The notes under the pieces: generated by a model | Told to the model about the DNA's origin: nothing | Database searches by the model: none | What the model saw: only the letters and a program-made list of their open reading frames with translations | Assembly: GCF_000463155.2 (NCBI RefSeq) | Contig: NZ_AWFZ01000028.1 | Coordinates: 62,001-126,000, forward strand | Direction: 5' to 3' | Source: Siccibacter turicensis LMG 23730 | Lineage (GTDB): Bacteria > Pseudomonadota > Gammaproteobacteria > Enterobacterales > Enterobacteriaceae | Length of the DNA: 64,000 nucleotides | Shown: piece after piece, positions 9,502 to 19,068 of the stretch | Layout: every line of letters starts with the position of its first letter | How positions within the stretch are numbered: the stretch's first letter is position 1 | Translations under genes and position numbers: made by a program

Positions 9502-9517
9502 CATTAGCACGCTAATG
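9502..9517. repeat. Inverted repeat in the ynfE leader
   Basis: CATTAGC-AC-GCTAATG, a perfect 7-bp inverted repeat 62 bases before the ynfE start codon. It is either an operator or a leader hairpin; no regulator is assigned. Confidence 0.5.
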
Positions 9518-9579
9518 TTTTCATTTTTCTCACCATAGCGTTGCCCTGCGCAGCAGGCGACCCGGTCAGGGAGCGAGCC

Positions 9580-12012
9580 ATGTCATATTCTCAGGACGGT
9601 ATCAGCCGTCGCACATTCCTCACCACCACTACTCTCGGTGGCCTGGCGCTGGCCGCAGGCGGCGTGGCGTTACCCTTCGGCTTCAGCCCGCTTGCTGCCG
9701 CCGTGGACGCGTCGTTATCCCCTGACCAGGACAAGGTGGTCTGGGGCGCCTGCTCGGTTAACTGCGGCAGCCGCTGCGCGCTGCGGCTGCACGTGCGCAA
9801 CGACACCGTGGTGCAGGTCGAAACCGACAATACCGGGCTCGATCGCTATGGGGATCACCAGGTGCGTGCGTGCCTGCGCGGGCGCTCGATTCGCCGTCGT
9901 ATCAACCATCCCGACCGCCTTAACTACCCGATGAAACGCGTCGGCGCGCGTGGGGAAGGTAAATTCGTGCGCATCTCCTGGGATGAGGCGTTGAACCTTG
10001 TCACCGACAGCCTGAAAAACGTGGTGGCGCAGTACGGCAACGAGGCGGTGTATATCAACTACACCTCCGGGGTGGTGGGCGGCAATATCACCCGCTCCTC
10101 GCCGTATGCCTCGCTGGTGGCGCGCCTGATGAACTGCTACGGCGGGTTTCTCAGCCACTATGGCACCTACAGCACCGCGCAGATCGCCTGCGCCATGCCC
10201 TATACCTACGGCACCAACGAAGGCAACAGCACTTCTGATATCGTCAACAGCCAACTGGTGGTGATGTTCGGCAATAACCCGGCCGAAACGCGTATGAGCG
10301 GCGGTGGAATTACTTATCATCTTGAACAGGCAAGGGAACGCTCGCAGGCGCGCATGATCGTTATCGACCCGCGCTATACCGACACGGCGGCGGGCCGGGA
10401 AGATGAGTGGATCCCGATTCGCCCCGGCACCGACGCGGCGCTGGTGGCCGCCCTGGCGTGGGTCATGATTGATGAGAACCTGGTGGACCAGGCGTTTCTT
10501 GACCGCTACTGCGTTGGCTACGATGAGAAAACCCTGCCGGACGGCGCACCGGCCAACGGCCACTACAAGGCATACATTCTGGGCCAGGGCGAGGACGGCA
10601 TCGCCAAAACCCCCGCCTGGGGATCGCGCATAACCGGCATTCCACGGGCGCGTATCGTCACCCTCGCGCGCGAAATTGCCGGTGCGAAACCGGCGTACAT
10701 CTGTCAGGGCTGGGGGCCGCAGCGCCAGGCGAACGGCGAACTGACCTCGCGCGCCATCGCCATGCTGGCGATCCTCACCGGCAACGTCGGTATTCACGGC
10801 GGGAACAGCGGTGCGCGGGAGTCGACTTACACCATCACCATTGAGCGGATGCCGGTGCTGGAAAACCCGGTGAAAACCCAGATCTCCTGCTTTAGCTGGA
10901 CCGATGCCATCGCCCGCGGCCCGGAGATGACCGCCACCCGCGACGGGGTGCGCGGCAAAGCGAAGCTGGATGTGCCCATCAAGTTCATCTGGAACTACGC
11001 GGGCAACACCATCATTAATCAGCACTCGGACATCAACCGCACCCACGACATCCTCCAGGACGACAAACAGTGCGAAATGATTGTGGTGATCGAGAACTTT
11101 ATGACCTCGTCGGCGAAGTACGCCGACATCCTGCTGCCCGACCTGATGACCGTCGAGCAGGAGGACATCATCCCCAACGATTACGCCGGCAACATGGGGT
11201 ATCTGATCTTCACCCAGCCCGCCACCAGTGCCAAATTCGAGCGTAAACCCATCTACTGGATGATGAGCGAGGTGGCGAAACGCCTCGGGCCGGAGGTCCA
11301 CCAGCGCTTTACCGAGGGACGCACCCAGAGCCAGTGGCTGCAACACCTGTACGCGAAAATGCGCGCCCGGGACGCGGACCTGCCGGATTACGATGCGCTG
11401 AAAGCGATGGGGATTTACAAGCGTCAGGATCCGGACGGGCATTACGTGGCCTATAAAGCGTTTCGCGAGGACCCGCTGGCCAACCCGCTTGCCACGCCGT
11501 CGGGCAAAATCGAAATCTACTCCGCGCGGCTGGCGACCATCGCGGCCAGCTGGGAGCTACAGGCCGATGAGGTTATCAGTCCGCTGCCGGTCTACGCCTC
11601 CACCTTCGAAGGCTGGGACTCCCCGGCGCGTACCGACTACCCGTTACAGCTGTTCGGCTTCCACTATAAGGCCCGCACCCACTCCACCTACGGCAACCTA
11701 GATGTCCTGCAGGCTGCCTGCCGCCAGGAGGTGTGGCTCAACCCGCTCGACGCGGCCGCGCGCGGCATCGAGAACGGCGACCCGGTGCGGGTGTTCAACG
11801 CCCGGGGTGAAGTGCGGCTTGAGGCCAAAGTGACGCCGCGCATCATGCCCGGCGTCAGCGCCATGGGCCAGGGGGCCTGGCACAACGCCGACATGGCCGG
11901 CGACCGCATCGATCGCGGCGGATGCGTCAACGTGCTGACCACTCAGCGCCCGTCGCCCCTCGCCAAAGGCAACCCGCAGCACACCAATCTGGTGCAAATC
12001 GAGAAGATCTGA
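9580..12012 (+). CDS. ynfE: DMSO/selenate reductase-type molybdopterin catalytic subunit YnfE
   Basis: 810-residue molybdenum bis-MGD oxidoreductase. The twin-arginine signal is explicit (GISRRTFLTTTTLGGLAL near residue 6), so it is folded with cofactor and exported by Tat. The N-terminal [4Fe-4S] cysteine pattern (CSVNCGSRCALRLHV) is followed by the three-domain molybdopterin scaffold (GARGEGKFVRISWDEAL, VIDPRYTDTAAGREDEWIP, the C-terminal cap near the end). In E. coli YnfE is a selenate reductase and DmsA paralogue. The start at 9580 gives the Tat signal at the normal place. It leads the ynfEFGH-dmsD operon and is about 70% alike to the next gene by eye. Confidence 0.94.
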   Translation: MSYSQDGISRRTFLTTTTLGGLALAAGGVALPFGFSPLAAAVDASLSPDQDKVVWGACSVNCGSRCALRLHVRNDTVVQVETDNTGLDRYGDHQVRACLRGRSIRRRINHPDRLNYPMKRVGARGEGKFVRISWDEALNLVTDSLKNVVAQYGNEAVYINYTSGVVGGNITRSSPYASLVARLMNCYGGFLSHYGTYSTAQIACAMPYTYGTNEGNSTSDIVNSQLVVMFGNNPAETRMSGGGITYHLEQARERSQARMIVIDPRYTDTAAGREDEWIPIRPGTDAALVAALAWVMIDENLVDQAFLDRYCVGYDEKTLPDGAPANGHYKAYILGQGEDGIAKTPAWGSRITGIPRARIVTLAREIAGAKPAYICQGWGPQRQANGELTSRAIAMLAILTGNVGIHGGNSGARESTYTITIERMPVLENPVKTQISCFSWTDAIARGPEMTATRDGVRGKAKLDVPIKFIWNYAGNTIINQHSDINRTHDILQDDKQCEMIVVIENFMTSSAKYADILLPDLMTVEQEDIIPNDYAGNMGYLIFTQPATSAKFERKPIYWMMSEVAKRLGPEVHQRFTEGRTQSQWLQHLYAKMRARDADLPDYDALKAMGIYKRQDPDGHYVAYKAFREDPLANPLATPSGKIEIYSARLATIAASWELQADEVISPLPVYASTFEGWDSPARTDYPLQLFGFHYKARTHSTYGNLDVLQAACRQEVWLNPLDAAARGIENGDPVRVFNARGEVRLEAKVTPRIMPGVSAMGQGAWHNADMAGDRIDRGGCVNVLTTQRPSPLAKGNPQHTNLVQIEKI

Positions 12013-12178
12013 ACTCATGGCGGTCTGGCTAACCGCCGCAAACTTGATATGGCATAAAAACCCTTAACTCTTAATGAGTACTATGCACAGGCCACCTTCG
12101 TACGAAGCGGCATATAAAAATGATTACCCCGCCAGAATCATACTTAACCCCCACCTTTGGGGGTAAATGGAGTGAGTT
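12013..12178 (+). other. ynfE-ynfF intergenic leader with a GC hairpin
   Basis: 166 bases. CCCCCA-CCT-TTGGGGG at about 12151-12166 forms a strong hairpin that ends some 12 bases before the ynfF start codon, close to its GGAG ribosome site. It could protect the downstream message or tune ynfF translation. No T-run follows, so it is not a classic terminator. Confidence 0.5.
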
Positions 12179-14614
12179 ATGTCGAAAGAGAGCCATCAGG
12201 CAGGAATTAGCCGCCGCACGCTGATGAAATCCACTGCCCTCGGCGCGCTGGCGCTGGCAGCCGGCGGCGTTTCGCTGCCCTTCGGTCTGCGCCCCGCCGC
12301 GGCCGCGGTAGGCAGCGCGCTGAATGCCGCGCAGGAGAAAACGGTGTGGAGCGCCTGTACCGTCAACTGCGGCAGCCGCTGCCCGCTGCGTATGCACGTT
12401 GCAGACGGCGTCATCCGCTACGTGGAAACCGACAACACCGGCGACGATGCGTATGACGGCCTGCACCAGGTGCGCGCCTGCCTGCGCGGCCGCTCAATGC
12501 GCCGTCGCGTCTACAACCCGGACCGTCTCAAGTACCCGATGAAGCGGGTTGGCGCGCGCGGGGAAGGCAAATTTGAACGCATCACCTGGGAGGAGGCCTA
12601 CGATACCCTCGCCCGGGAGATGAAACGCATCATTGGCGAGTACGGCAACGAAGCCATCTACCTGAACTACGGCACCGGCACGTTGGGCGGCACCATGACT
12701 CGCTCATGGCCACCGGGAAAAACCCTGATTGCCCGCCTGATGAACTGCTGCGGCGGCTATCTCAACCACTACGGTGACTACTCCACGGCGCAGATCGCTG
12801 CGGGGCTCAACTATACCTACGGCGGCTGGGCCGACGGCAACAGCCCGTCCGATATCGAAAACAGTAAGCTGGTAGTGCTGTTCGGCAATAACCCCGGTGA
12901 AACCCGCATGAGCGGCGGCGGCGTAACGTATTACCTTGAGCAGGCACGAGAGAAATCCAATGCCCGGCTGATTATTATCGACCCGCGCTACACCGATACC
13001 GGGGCCGGTCGCGAAGATGAGTGGATCCCGATCCGCCCCGGCACCGATGCGGCGCTGGTCTCAGCCCTGGCCTGGGTGATGATTACCGAGGATCTGGTCG
13101 ATCAGGCATTTCTTGATAACTACTGCGTCGGCTACGACGAGAAAACCCTGCCCGCGGGGGCACCGGCCAACGGCCACTACAAGGCATATATCCTCGGCCA
13201 GGGCGCGGACGGCATCGCCAAAACCCCGGAGTGGGCTGCCAGCATCACCGGTATTCCCGCCTCACGCATTGTGAAGCTTGCCCGGGAGATTGCCGGCGCT
13301 AAACCGGCGTTTATCGCTCAGGGCTGGGGGCCGCAGCGCCACTCCAACGGCGAGCTGGTCTCCCGCGCCATCGCCATGCTGCCGATCCTCACCGGCAACG
13401 TCGGGATCAGCGGCGGTAACAGCGGCGCACGGGAAGGCTCTTACGAGCTGCCGTTTGAACGGATGCCGACGCTCGACAACCCGGTAAAAACCAGCATTTC
13501 GATGTTTACCTGGACCGACGCCATCGTGCGCGGACCGTCGATGACCGCCACGGCCGACGGCGTGCGCGGCAAAGAGAAGCTCGACGTCCCCATCAAAATG
13601 GTCTGGAACTACGCCAGCAACTGTCTGATTAACCAGCATTCGCAGATCAATCGTACCCACGATATTTTGCAGGATGACAAGAAATGCGAGCTGATTGTGG
13701 TGATCGACTGCCACATGACCTCCTCGGCGAAATACGCCGATATCCTGCTGCCCGACTGCACCGCCTCCGAGCAGATGGACTTCGCGCTTGATGCCTCGTG
13801 CGGCAACATGGGCTACGTGATCTTTGCCGACCAGGCGATCGCCCCGCGTTTCGAGTGCAAAACCATCTATGAGATGACCAGCGAGCTGGCAAAACGCATG
13901 GGCGTGGAGCAGGCCTTCACCGAAGGCCGCACCCAGGAGGGCTGGCTGCGCCATCTCTATGAACAGTCCCGCGCCGCGCTGCCCGCCCTGCCCGACTTCG
14001 ACACCTTCCGCAAACAGGGCATCTTCAAACAGCGCGATCCCGATGGGCATCACGTCGCCTATCGCGCGTTCCGCGCCGATCCGGCCGCCAACCCGTTGAC
14101 CACGCCGTCGGGCAAAATCGAAATTTACTCGGCGCAGCTGGCAGAGATTGCCGCCAGCTGGCAGCTTCCGGCAGGCGACGTCATCCATCCTCTGCCGATC
14201 CACAGCTCCGGGTTCGAGCACTATGACGACCCACTGCGCGCCCACTATCCGCTGCAGCTCACCGGCTTCCACTACAAGGCGCGTACCCACTCCACCTACG
14301 GCAACGTCGACGTGATCAAAGCCGCCTGCCCGCAGGAGATGTGGATTAACCCCCTTGATGCGCGCAAGCGCGGTATCGCCAACGGCGATCGGGTGCGTAT
14401 CTGGAACGATCGCGGTGAAGCCCGCATCGCCGCCAAAGTGACGCCGCGCATTCTGCCTGGGGTGGTGGCGCTCGGCGAAGGCGCCTGGTATGACCCGGAC
14501 CGCGACGGTATCGATCGTGCCGGTTCCATCAACGTGCTGACCACCCAGCGACCCTCGCCGCTGGCCAAGGGCAACCCCTCTCACAGCAACCTGGTTCAGG
14601 TCGCGAAGGTCTAA
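12179..14614 (+). CDS. ynfF: DMSO/selenate reductase-type molybdopterin catalytic subunit YnfF
   Basis: 811-residue paralogue of YnfE with the same layout: Tat motif ISRRTLMKSTALGALALAAG, [4Fe-4S] motif CTVNCGSRCPLRMHV, molybdopterin domains and C-terminal cap. The segment YGTGTLGGTMTRSWPPGKT, where the family's molybdenum-ligand serine lies, resembles E. coli YnfF and DmsA more than YnfE does. It is the likely main partner of YnfG and YnfH: a periplasmic-facing subunit that reduces S- or N-oxides or selenate during anaerobic growth. GGAG stands seven bases before the ATG. Confidence 0.94.
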   Translation: MSKESHQAGISRRTLMKSTALGALALAAGGVSLPFGLRPAAAAVGSALNAAQEKTVWSACTVNCGSRCPLRMHVADGVIRYVETDNTGDDAYDGLHQVRACLRGRSMRRRVYNPDRLKYPMKRVGARGEGKFERITWEEAYDTLAREMKRIIGEYGNEAIYLNYGTGTLGGTMTRSWPPGKTLIARLMNCCGGYLNHYGDYSTAQIAAGLNYTYGGWADGNSPSDIENSKLVVLFGNNPGETRMSGGGVTYYLEQAREKSNARLIIIDPRYTDTGAGREDEWIPIRPGTDAALVSALAWVMITEDLVDQAFLDNYCVGYDEKTLPAGAPANGHYKAYILGQGADGIAKTPEWAASITGIPASRIVKLAREIAGAKPAFIAQGWGPQRHSNGELVSRAIAMLPILTGNVGISGGNSGAREGSYELPFERMPTLDNPVKTSISMFTWTDAIVRGPSMTATADGVRGKEKLDVPIKMVWNYASNCLINQHSQINRTHDILQDDKKCELIVVIDCHMTSSAKYADILLPDCTASEQMDFALDASCGNMGYVIFADQAIAPRFECKTIYEMTSELAKRMGVEQAFTEGRTQEGWLRHLYEQSRAALPALPDFDTFRKQGIFKQRDPDGHHVAYRAFRADPAANPLTTPSGKIEIYSAQLAEIAASWQLPAGDVIHPLPIHSSGFEHYDDPLRAHYPLQLTGFHYKARTHSTYGNVDVIKAACPQEMWINPLDARKRGIANGDRVRIWNDRGEARIAAKVTPRILPGVVALGEGAWYDPDRDGIDRAGSINVLTTQRPSPLAKGNPSHSNLVQVAKV

Positions 14615-14624
14615 GGAGTAACCG

Positions 14625-15242
14625 ATGACAACCCAATATGGCTTCTATATCGATTCCAGCCGCTGCACCGGGTGCAAAACCTGCGAACTGGCGTGTAAGG
14701 ATTATAAGGATCTCACCCCGGATGTGAGCTTCCGCCGCATCTATGAGTATGCGGGCGGCGACTGGCAGGAGGATAATGGGGTCTGGCATCAGAACGTGTT
14801 CGCCTACTACCTCTCCATTGCCTGCAATCACTGCGAAGACCCGGCCTGCACTAAAGTCTGCCCGAGCGGGGCGATGCATAAGCGCGAGGACGGCTTTGTG
14901 GTGGTGAACGAGGACGTGTGCATCGGCTGCCGCTACTGCAACATGGCCTGCCCCTACGGTGCGCCGCAGTACAACGCCGCCAAAGGCCATATGACCAAGT
15001 GCGACGGCTGCTACAGCCGCGTGGCCGACGGCAAAAAGCCGATCTGCGTGGAGTCCTGCCCACTGCGCGCGCTGGACATGGCGCCGATCGACGAGCTGCG
15101 CAAAAAGTATGGCGATCTGGCGCAGGTCGCGCCGCTGCCAGCCGCGCGCTTCACCCGACCAAACATCGTAATTAAACCCAACGCCAACAGCCGCCCGACC
15201 GGGGATACCACCGGCTATCTGGCAAATCCGAAGGAGGTGTGA
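14625..15242 (+). CDS. ynfG: Four-cluster iron-sulfur electron-transfer subunit YnfG (DmsB-like)
   Basis: 205 residues with the four cysteine groups of the DmsB/NrfC family: CTGCKTCELACKD, CNHCEDPACTKVCP, CIGCRYCNMACPYG, and a last group from CDGCYSRV to CVESCP. These bind four [4Fe-4S] clusters that carry electrons from the membrane anchor to the molybdenum subunit. No signal peptide is present; the family hitch-hikes through Tat with the catalytic subunit. It starts 10 bases after ynfF, with AAGGAG before the ATG, and sits 1 base before ynfH. Confidence 0.95.
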   Translation: MTTQYGFYIDSSRCTGCKTCELACKDYKDLTPDVSFRRIYEYAGGDWQEDNGVWHQNVFAYYLSIACNHCEDPACTKVCPSGAMHKREDGFVVVNEDVCIGCRYCNMACPYGAPQYNAAKGHMTKCDGCYSRVADGKKPICVESCPLRALDMAPIDELRKKYGDLAQVAPLPAARFTRPNIVIKPNANSRPTGDTTGYLANPKEV

Positions 15243-15243
15243 G

Positions 15244-16101
15244 ATGGGTAACGGATGGCATGAATGGCCGCTGGTGCTGTTTACGGTTCTGGGCCAGTGC
15301 GTGGTGGGCGGCACCATCGTCACCGGCGGTGCCTGGCTGGCGTGCGGCAGAAACAGCGAGCAGCAGCAGCGTATCGTGCGGGCGATGTTTTTCCTCTGGG
15401 TGCTGATGGGCGCAGGCTTTATCGCCTCGATGATGCACCTCGGCTCGCCGCTGCGCGCCTTTAACTCGCTGAACCGCATCGGGGAGTCGGCGCTCAGCAA
15501 CGAGATCGCCAGCGGCTCGCTGTTCTTCGCCCTGGGCGGCTTCTGGTGGCTGCTGACGGTGCTCGGGAAGATGCCGGCGGCCCTCGGCAAGCTGTGGCTT
15601 GTGGTCACCATGCTCGCCGGGCTGGTGTTCGTCCAGGCGATGACCCTGGTGTATCAAATTGACACCGTGCCGACCTGGTACACCGGCTACACCACCCTCG
15701 GCTTCTTTATGACGGTGCTGCTCGGCGGGCCGCTGCTGGGTGCCACGCTGCTCAGCGCCGCGCGCTATCGCGGTAAAACCAGCCGCCTGGCGCTGGTGAG
15801 CGTGCTGGCGCTGCTGGTCAGCATCGGGGCGGCCCTGATGCAGGGCGTGTCGCTTGCCGCGATTGCCTCCTCGGTGCAGCAGGCCAGCACACTGGTGCCG
15901 GACTATGGCATGTTGCAGATCTGGCGTATGGCGCTGTTGGTGTTGGGCCTCGCCTGCTGGATCGTCCCGCTGGTGCGCCGCAGCCAGCCGCAGACCGCAG
16001 TGCTGGCTACCGGCTTTGTGCTGGTGGTGGTCGCGGAAATGATTGGCCGTGGGGTGTTTTACGGTCTGCATATGACCGTCGGTATGGCGGTGGCGGGATA
16101 A
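15244..16101 (+). CDS. ynfH: Membrane anchor subunit YnfH (DmsC-like)
   Basis: 285-residue integral membrane protein with about eight hydrophobic helices, beginning MGNGWHEWPLVLFTVLGQ, which matches the DmsC family start. It oxidises menaquinol in the inner membrane and passes electrons to YnfG. GGAGG precedes the start, overlapping the end of ynfG. The stop is separated by one base from dmsD, which implies coupled translation. Confidence 0.94.
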   Translation: MGNGWHEWPLVLFTVLGQCVVGGTIVTGGAWLACGRNSEQQQRIVRAMFFLWVLMGAGFIASMMHLGSPLRAFNSLNRIGESALSNEIASGSLFFALGGFWWLLTVLGKMPAALGKLWLVVTMLAGLVFVQAMTLVYQIDTVPTWYTGYTTLGFFMTVLLGGPLLGATLLSAARYRGKTSRLALVSVLALLVSIGAALMQGVSLAAIASSVQQASTLVPDYGMLQIWRMALLVLGLACWIVPLVRRSQPQTAVLATGFVLVVVAEMIGRGVFYGLHMTVGMAVAG

Positions 16102-16102
16102 G

Positions 16103-16744
16103 ATGATGAATGCCACTCACCCTGTAGAAACGCCGCGTCTGGTGAGCATTTCGCTGACCGGCCGCCTGCTCGGGGCGCTGTTTACCCACGCCCCGGACAG
16201 CTTGTCAGCGGCACCGGTGCTGGAGCTGATGGCGGATGCAGACTTCGCCAGCCAGTGGCCGGTTGTCCACCCGACGCTCAACCCGACGGTAGCGCAAATG
16301 CAGGCTGGGCTGCGCTCCACAGACGAGCCGCTGAAGGAGGCCTGGCAGCGGCTGTTTATCGGCCCCTGGGCGCTACCGGCACCGCCGTGGGGATCGGTAT
16401 GGCTCGATCGGGAAAGCGTGCTGTTTGGCGAGTCGATGCTGGCGCTGCGCCACTGGATGGCCGAAAACGGTATCGCCTGTGCCGCTGACGACAGCGAGCC
16501 CTGCGACCATATCGGTACTCTGTTGCTGCTGGCCGCCTGGCTGGCGGAGCAGGGCCGGGAGACAACGCTCGATGAGCTGCTCGCCTGGCACCTGCTGCCC
16601 TGGTCCGGTCGTTTTCTTGAGGTGTTTATCGCCGACGCCCGGCACCCGTACTACGCGGCGCTCGGCGAGCTGACCCGCCTGACGCTGGCCGACTGGCAGC
16701 AGGGAATGCTCCTCCCGGTGGCGCAAAAAACGCTCTACCGCTAA
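16103..16744 (+). CDS. dmsD: Tat redox-enzyme maturation chaperone DmsD
   Basis: 213 residues, TorD/DmsD family. It binds the Tat leaders of DmsA, YnfE and YnfF and holds them until the cofactor is inserted. Family segments are clear: AWQRLFIGPWALPAPPWGSVWLDRESVLFG, read here as two parts (AWQRLFIGPW and PPWGSVWLDRESVLFG), and AWHLLPWSGRFLEVFI. The N-terminus is about nine residues longer than in E. coli; the ATG at 16106 is an alternative. It is the last gene of the operon, with a terminator 8 bases after the stop. Confidence 0.94.
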   Translation: MMNATHPVETPRLVSISLTGRLLGALFTHAPDSLSAAPVLELMADADFASQWPVVHPTLNPTVAQMQAGLRSTDEPLKEAWQRLFIGPWALPAPPWGSVWLDRESVLFGESMLALRHWMAENGIACAADDSEPCDHIGTLLLLAAWLAEQGRETTLDELLAWHLLPWSGRFLEVFIADARHPYYAALGELTRLTLADWQQGMLLPVAQKTLYR

Positions 16745-16751
16745 CCTTCCC

Positions 16752-16774
16752 AGCCCGCCGCCCGGCGGGCTTTT
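16752..16774 (+). terminator. Rho-independent terminator of the ynfEFGH-dmsD operon
   Basis: AGCCCGCC-GCCC-GGCGGGCT with TTT at the end. It abuts the stop of the convergent ydgC. Confidence 0.85.
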
Positions 16775-17109
16775 CAGTGAAAGCGCGTCCAGAGCGCGAT
16801 CAGCAGCCAGGCCGAAAGGCTCCACATTGCCACCGCGCTGAGCAGCGCCAGCGGAACGCGCATCATCGCGCTGAAGTACCACAGCGACGCCAGATAGATG
16901 AAATAGGGAATAATCGACCACATGCCAAAAATCACCGTGGTGCGCAGCGCCTCGACGTTACGTTCGGTGGCGACGATGTAGTGGGCAATCAGCGCGAAGG
17001 TGGGAAACAGCGGGATAAGCCCGGCGATATAGTAGTTTTTGCTCTTTGACAGCACGCCGATCAGCAACACGATTGCCGCGCCCAGCGCCGCTTTAATAAC
17101 CAGTCCCAT
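16774..17109 (-). CDS. ydgC: GlpM family inner-membrane protein YdgC
   Basis: 111 residues, about four membrane helices, and the family stretches LSKSKNYYIAGLIPLFPTFA and FGMWSIIPYFIYLASLWYF. This is the GlpM/YdgC family, linked in Pseudomonas to alginate under glycerol growth and otherwise of unknown function. The ATG at 17109 has GGAGGAG right before it; a longer frame to 17214 has no support. In E. coli ydgC lies elsewhere, near rstAB, so its place here differs from K-12. Confidence 0.9.
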   Translation of the reverse strand: MGLVIKAALGAAIVLLIGVLSKSKNYYIAGLIPLFPTFALIAHYIVATERNVEALRTTVIFGMWSIIPYFIYLASLWYFSAMMRVPLALLSAVAMWSLSAWLLIALWTRFH

Positions 17110-17410
17110 CCGCTCCTCCTCCGGTGTGTTTTTACAACCTGACACAACCCCGATTCGCTGGCAAGCCGCGCCGGAACTGGACTGTACAAAAAATAGCTGT
17201 TGTGACAACGTCACTCTCGCGCTTCGCTTTTAAGAATAATCTTTACAATAGTAACAATCCGTTATGGTTAAAGGGCTGCACCGCCGATTTGCGCTACCTC
17301 CCTGACTCTGTTGCCCTTCGTTAACTGGAATCCTCCCGGGGACGTTGCTATAGCTCTATGCACCCTGCCAACACAAGGCATAACAAAGCAACGCTGTGTT
17401 GCGATAAACC
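17110..17410 (+). promoter_or_regulatory. ydgC/OsmU divergent intergenic region
   Basis: About 300 bases between the divergent ydgC and the osmoprotectant operon. CTATAGCTCTATG at about 17349-17361 contains overlapping -10-like hexamers of the kind used by sigma-S, a plausible start for the osm operon. AT-rich sequence at 17230-17270 could serve either direction. No coding frame with a ribosome site was seen. Confidence 0.35.
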
Positions 17411-17431
17411 GTGCACAGGGAGACAACAGCA

Positions 17432-18142
17432 ATGCACCTCTCATTACTACAACGCACTGTCGGTGCGGTACTGCTCGTCGGCGCCGTTCTGGCCGCGCTG
17501 GCGTGGGGTATCGGCCTCGACACCATCAGCGCACGAAAAGTAGACCTGCTTTATCTCGGGCAACAGCACCTCAAGCTGGTATTTGCCTCTATGGCGCTGG
17601 CGTTAGCCGTGGGGATCCCAAGCGGTATCCTGCTGAGCCGTCCCGCCGCCCGCCGCTTTGCCGAACCGGTGATGCAGATTTTTAACGTCGGTAACACGCT
17701 GCCGCCGCTGGCCGTACTGGCGCTGGCAATGGTGGTGGTGGGGATTGGCGATAAGCCAGCCATCGTGGCGCTGTTCCTCGCCTCGCTGCTGCCCATCGTG
17801 CGCAACACCTACTCCGGCCTGTGCGCGGTACCGGCGTCGCTTATTGAAGCGGCAAAAGGGATCGGCATGACGCGCACCCAGCGTCTGCGTCAGGTAGAAA
17901 TTCCCGCCGCCCTGCCGGTGATCCTCTCCGGCGTGCGCATTGCTACTGCCATTAACGTGGGTACCGCCCCGCTGGCGTTCCTGATTGGTGCCAGCAGCTA
18001 CGGGGAGTTGATCTTCCCCGGCATCTACCTGAACGATTTCCCGACGCTGATCCTCGGTGCCGCAGCCACCGCGCTGTTCGCCCTGATCCTCGATATGGCG
18101 CTGGCCGGGCTTGGTCGCCTGCTTAGCCCTCACACCGCCTGA
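17432..18142 (+). CDS. osmY: Osmoprotectant ABC transporter permease, OsmU system (OsmY)
   Basis: 236-residue permease of the glycine betaine/choline (OpuB/YehW) type with about six membrane helices. The coupling-helix region [20 protein letters not shown] is characteristic. The start at 17432 follows GGGAG at 10 bases; a GTG 21 bases upstream keeps the frame but lacks a site. It is the first of four genes matching Salmonella OsmU (osmVWXY), which imports glycine betaine and choline sulfate under osmotic stress. The symbol should not be confused with the E. coli periplasmic protein OsmY. Confidence 0.85.
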   Translation: MHLSLLQRTVGAVLLVGAVLAALAWGIGLDTISARKVDLLYLGQQHLKLVFASMALALAVGIPSGILLSRPAARRFAEPVMQIFNVGNTLPPLAVLALAMVVVGIGDKPAIVALFLASLLPIVRNTYSGLCAVPASLIEAAKGIGMTRTQRLRQVEIPAALPVILSGVRIATAINVGTAPLAFLIGASSYGELIFPGIYLNDFPTLILGAAATALFALILDMALAGLGRLLSPHTA

Positions 18143-18156
18143 TAAGGAGCGTTGCG

Positions 18157-19059
18157 ATGACATTTAAAACGACCCTGTGCGGCCTCGTCGCTGCCCTCGC
18201 CCTGCTGGCCGGTCAGACGCAGGCGGCGCCGCTGGTGCTCGCCACCAAAAGCTTTACCGAGCAGCATATTCTCTCGGCCATGACGGTGCAGTACCTGAGG
18301 AAAAAAGGCTTCGAGGTGCAGCCCAAAACCAATATCGCCACGGTGATCTCACGTAACGCCATGATCAACAAACAGGTGGACATGACCTGGGAGTACACCG
18401 GCACCTCGCTGATTATCTTCAACCACATCAACGAACGCATGACCCCGGAAGAGAGCTACCAGACCGTTAAGCGGCTGGATGCCCGCCTGGGTCTGGTGTG
18501 GCTCAACCCGGCAGACATGAACAACACCTACGCCTTCGCCATGCAGCGCAAACGCGCCGAGGCGGAGAACATCACCACCATGTCCCAGCTGGTGGAAAAA
18601 ATTGAGCACATCCGCAAAACCGACCCGGACAACAACTGGATGCTGGGCCTTGACCTGGAGTTTTCCGGGCGCAGCGACGGCATGAAGCCGCTGCAGAAGG
18701 CCTACAACATGCCGCTCGACCGCCCGCAGATCCGCCAGATGGACCCGGGGCTGGTGTACAACGCCATCCGCGACGGTTTCGTTGAGGCAGGCCTGGTCTA
18801 CGCCACCGACGGGCGCGTGAAAGGCTTCGACCTGAAAGTGCTGGAAGATGATAAAGGCTTTTTCCCGAGCTATGCGGTCACACCGGTGGTGCGCAAGGAC
18901 ACGCTGGATGCCAACCCCGGCCTTGCCGAGGCGCTTAACACCCTGTCAGGCAAGCTTACCAACGAGGCGATCACCACCCTGAACGCCAAAGTCGATATCG
19001 ATCACCAGACGCCGCAACAGGTCGCCCGCGACTTTCTGCGTGAAAACGGGCTCTTGTAA
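18157..19059 (+). CDS. osmX: Osmoprotectant-binding periplasmic protein OsmX
   Basis: 300 residues, signal peptide ([19 protein letters not shown] ... TQAAP, cleavage near residue 23), then an OpuAC-type ligand-binding domain beginning [17 protein letters not shown]. The segment [14 protein letters not shown] carries aromatic residues of the kind that cage quaternary ammonium ligands. GGAG lies before the ATG, 14 bases after the upstream permease gene. It delivers the ligand to the OsmY/OsmW permease pair. Confidence 0.88.
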   Translation: MTFKTTLCGLVAALALLAGQTQAAPLVLATKSFTEQHILSAMTVQYLRKKGFEVQPKTNIATVISRNAMINKQVDMTWEYTGTSLIIFNHINERMTPEESYQTVKRLDARLGLVWLNPADMNNTYAFAMQRKRAEAENITTMSQLVEKIEHIRKTDPDNNWMLGLDLEFSGRSDGMKPLQKAYNMPLDRPQIRQMDPGLVYNAIRDGFVEAGLVYATDGRVKGFDLKVLEDDKGFFPSYAVTPVVRKDTLDANPGLAEALNTLSGKLTNEAITTLNAKVDIDHQTPQQVARDFLRENGLL

Positions 19060-19068
19060 GGAGGCATT

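Noticed and set aside
9715-11442. 575-codon antisense frame across ynfE
   Set aside because: High-GC antisense shadow of ynfE; the sense strand encodes a complete molybdopterin enzyme.
13262-14584. 440-codon antisense frame across ynfF
   Set aside because: Mirror of the GC-rich ynfF gene, with Gly/Val/His-rich composition typical of an antisense frame.
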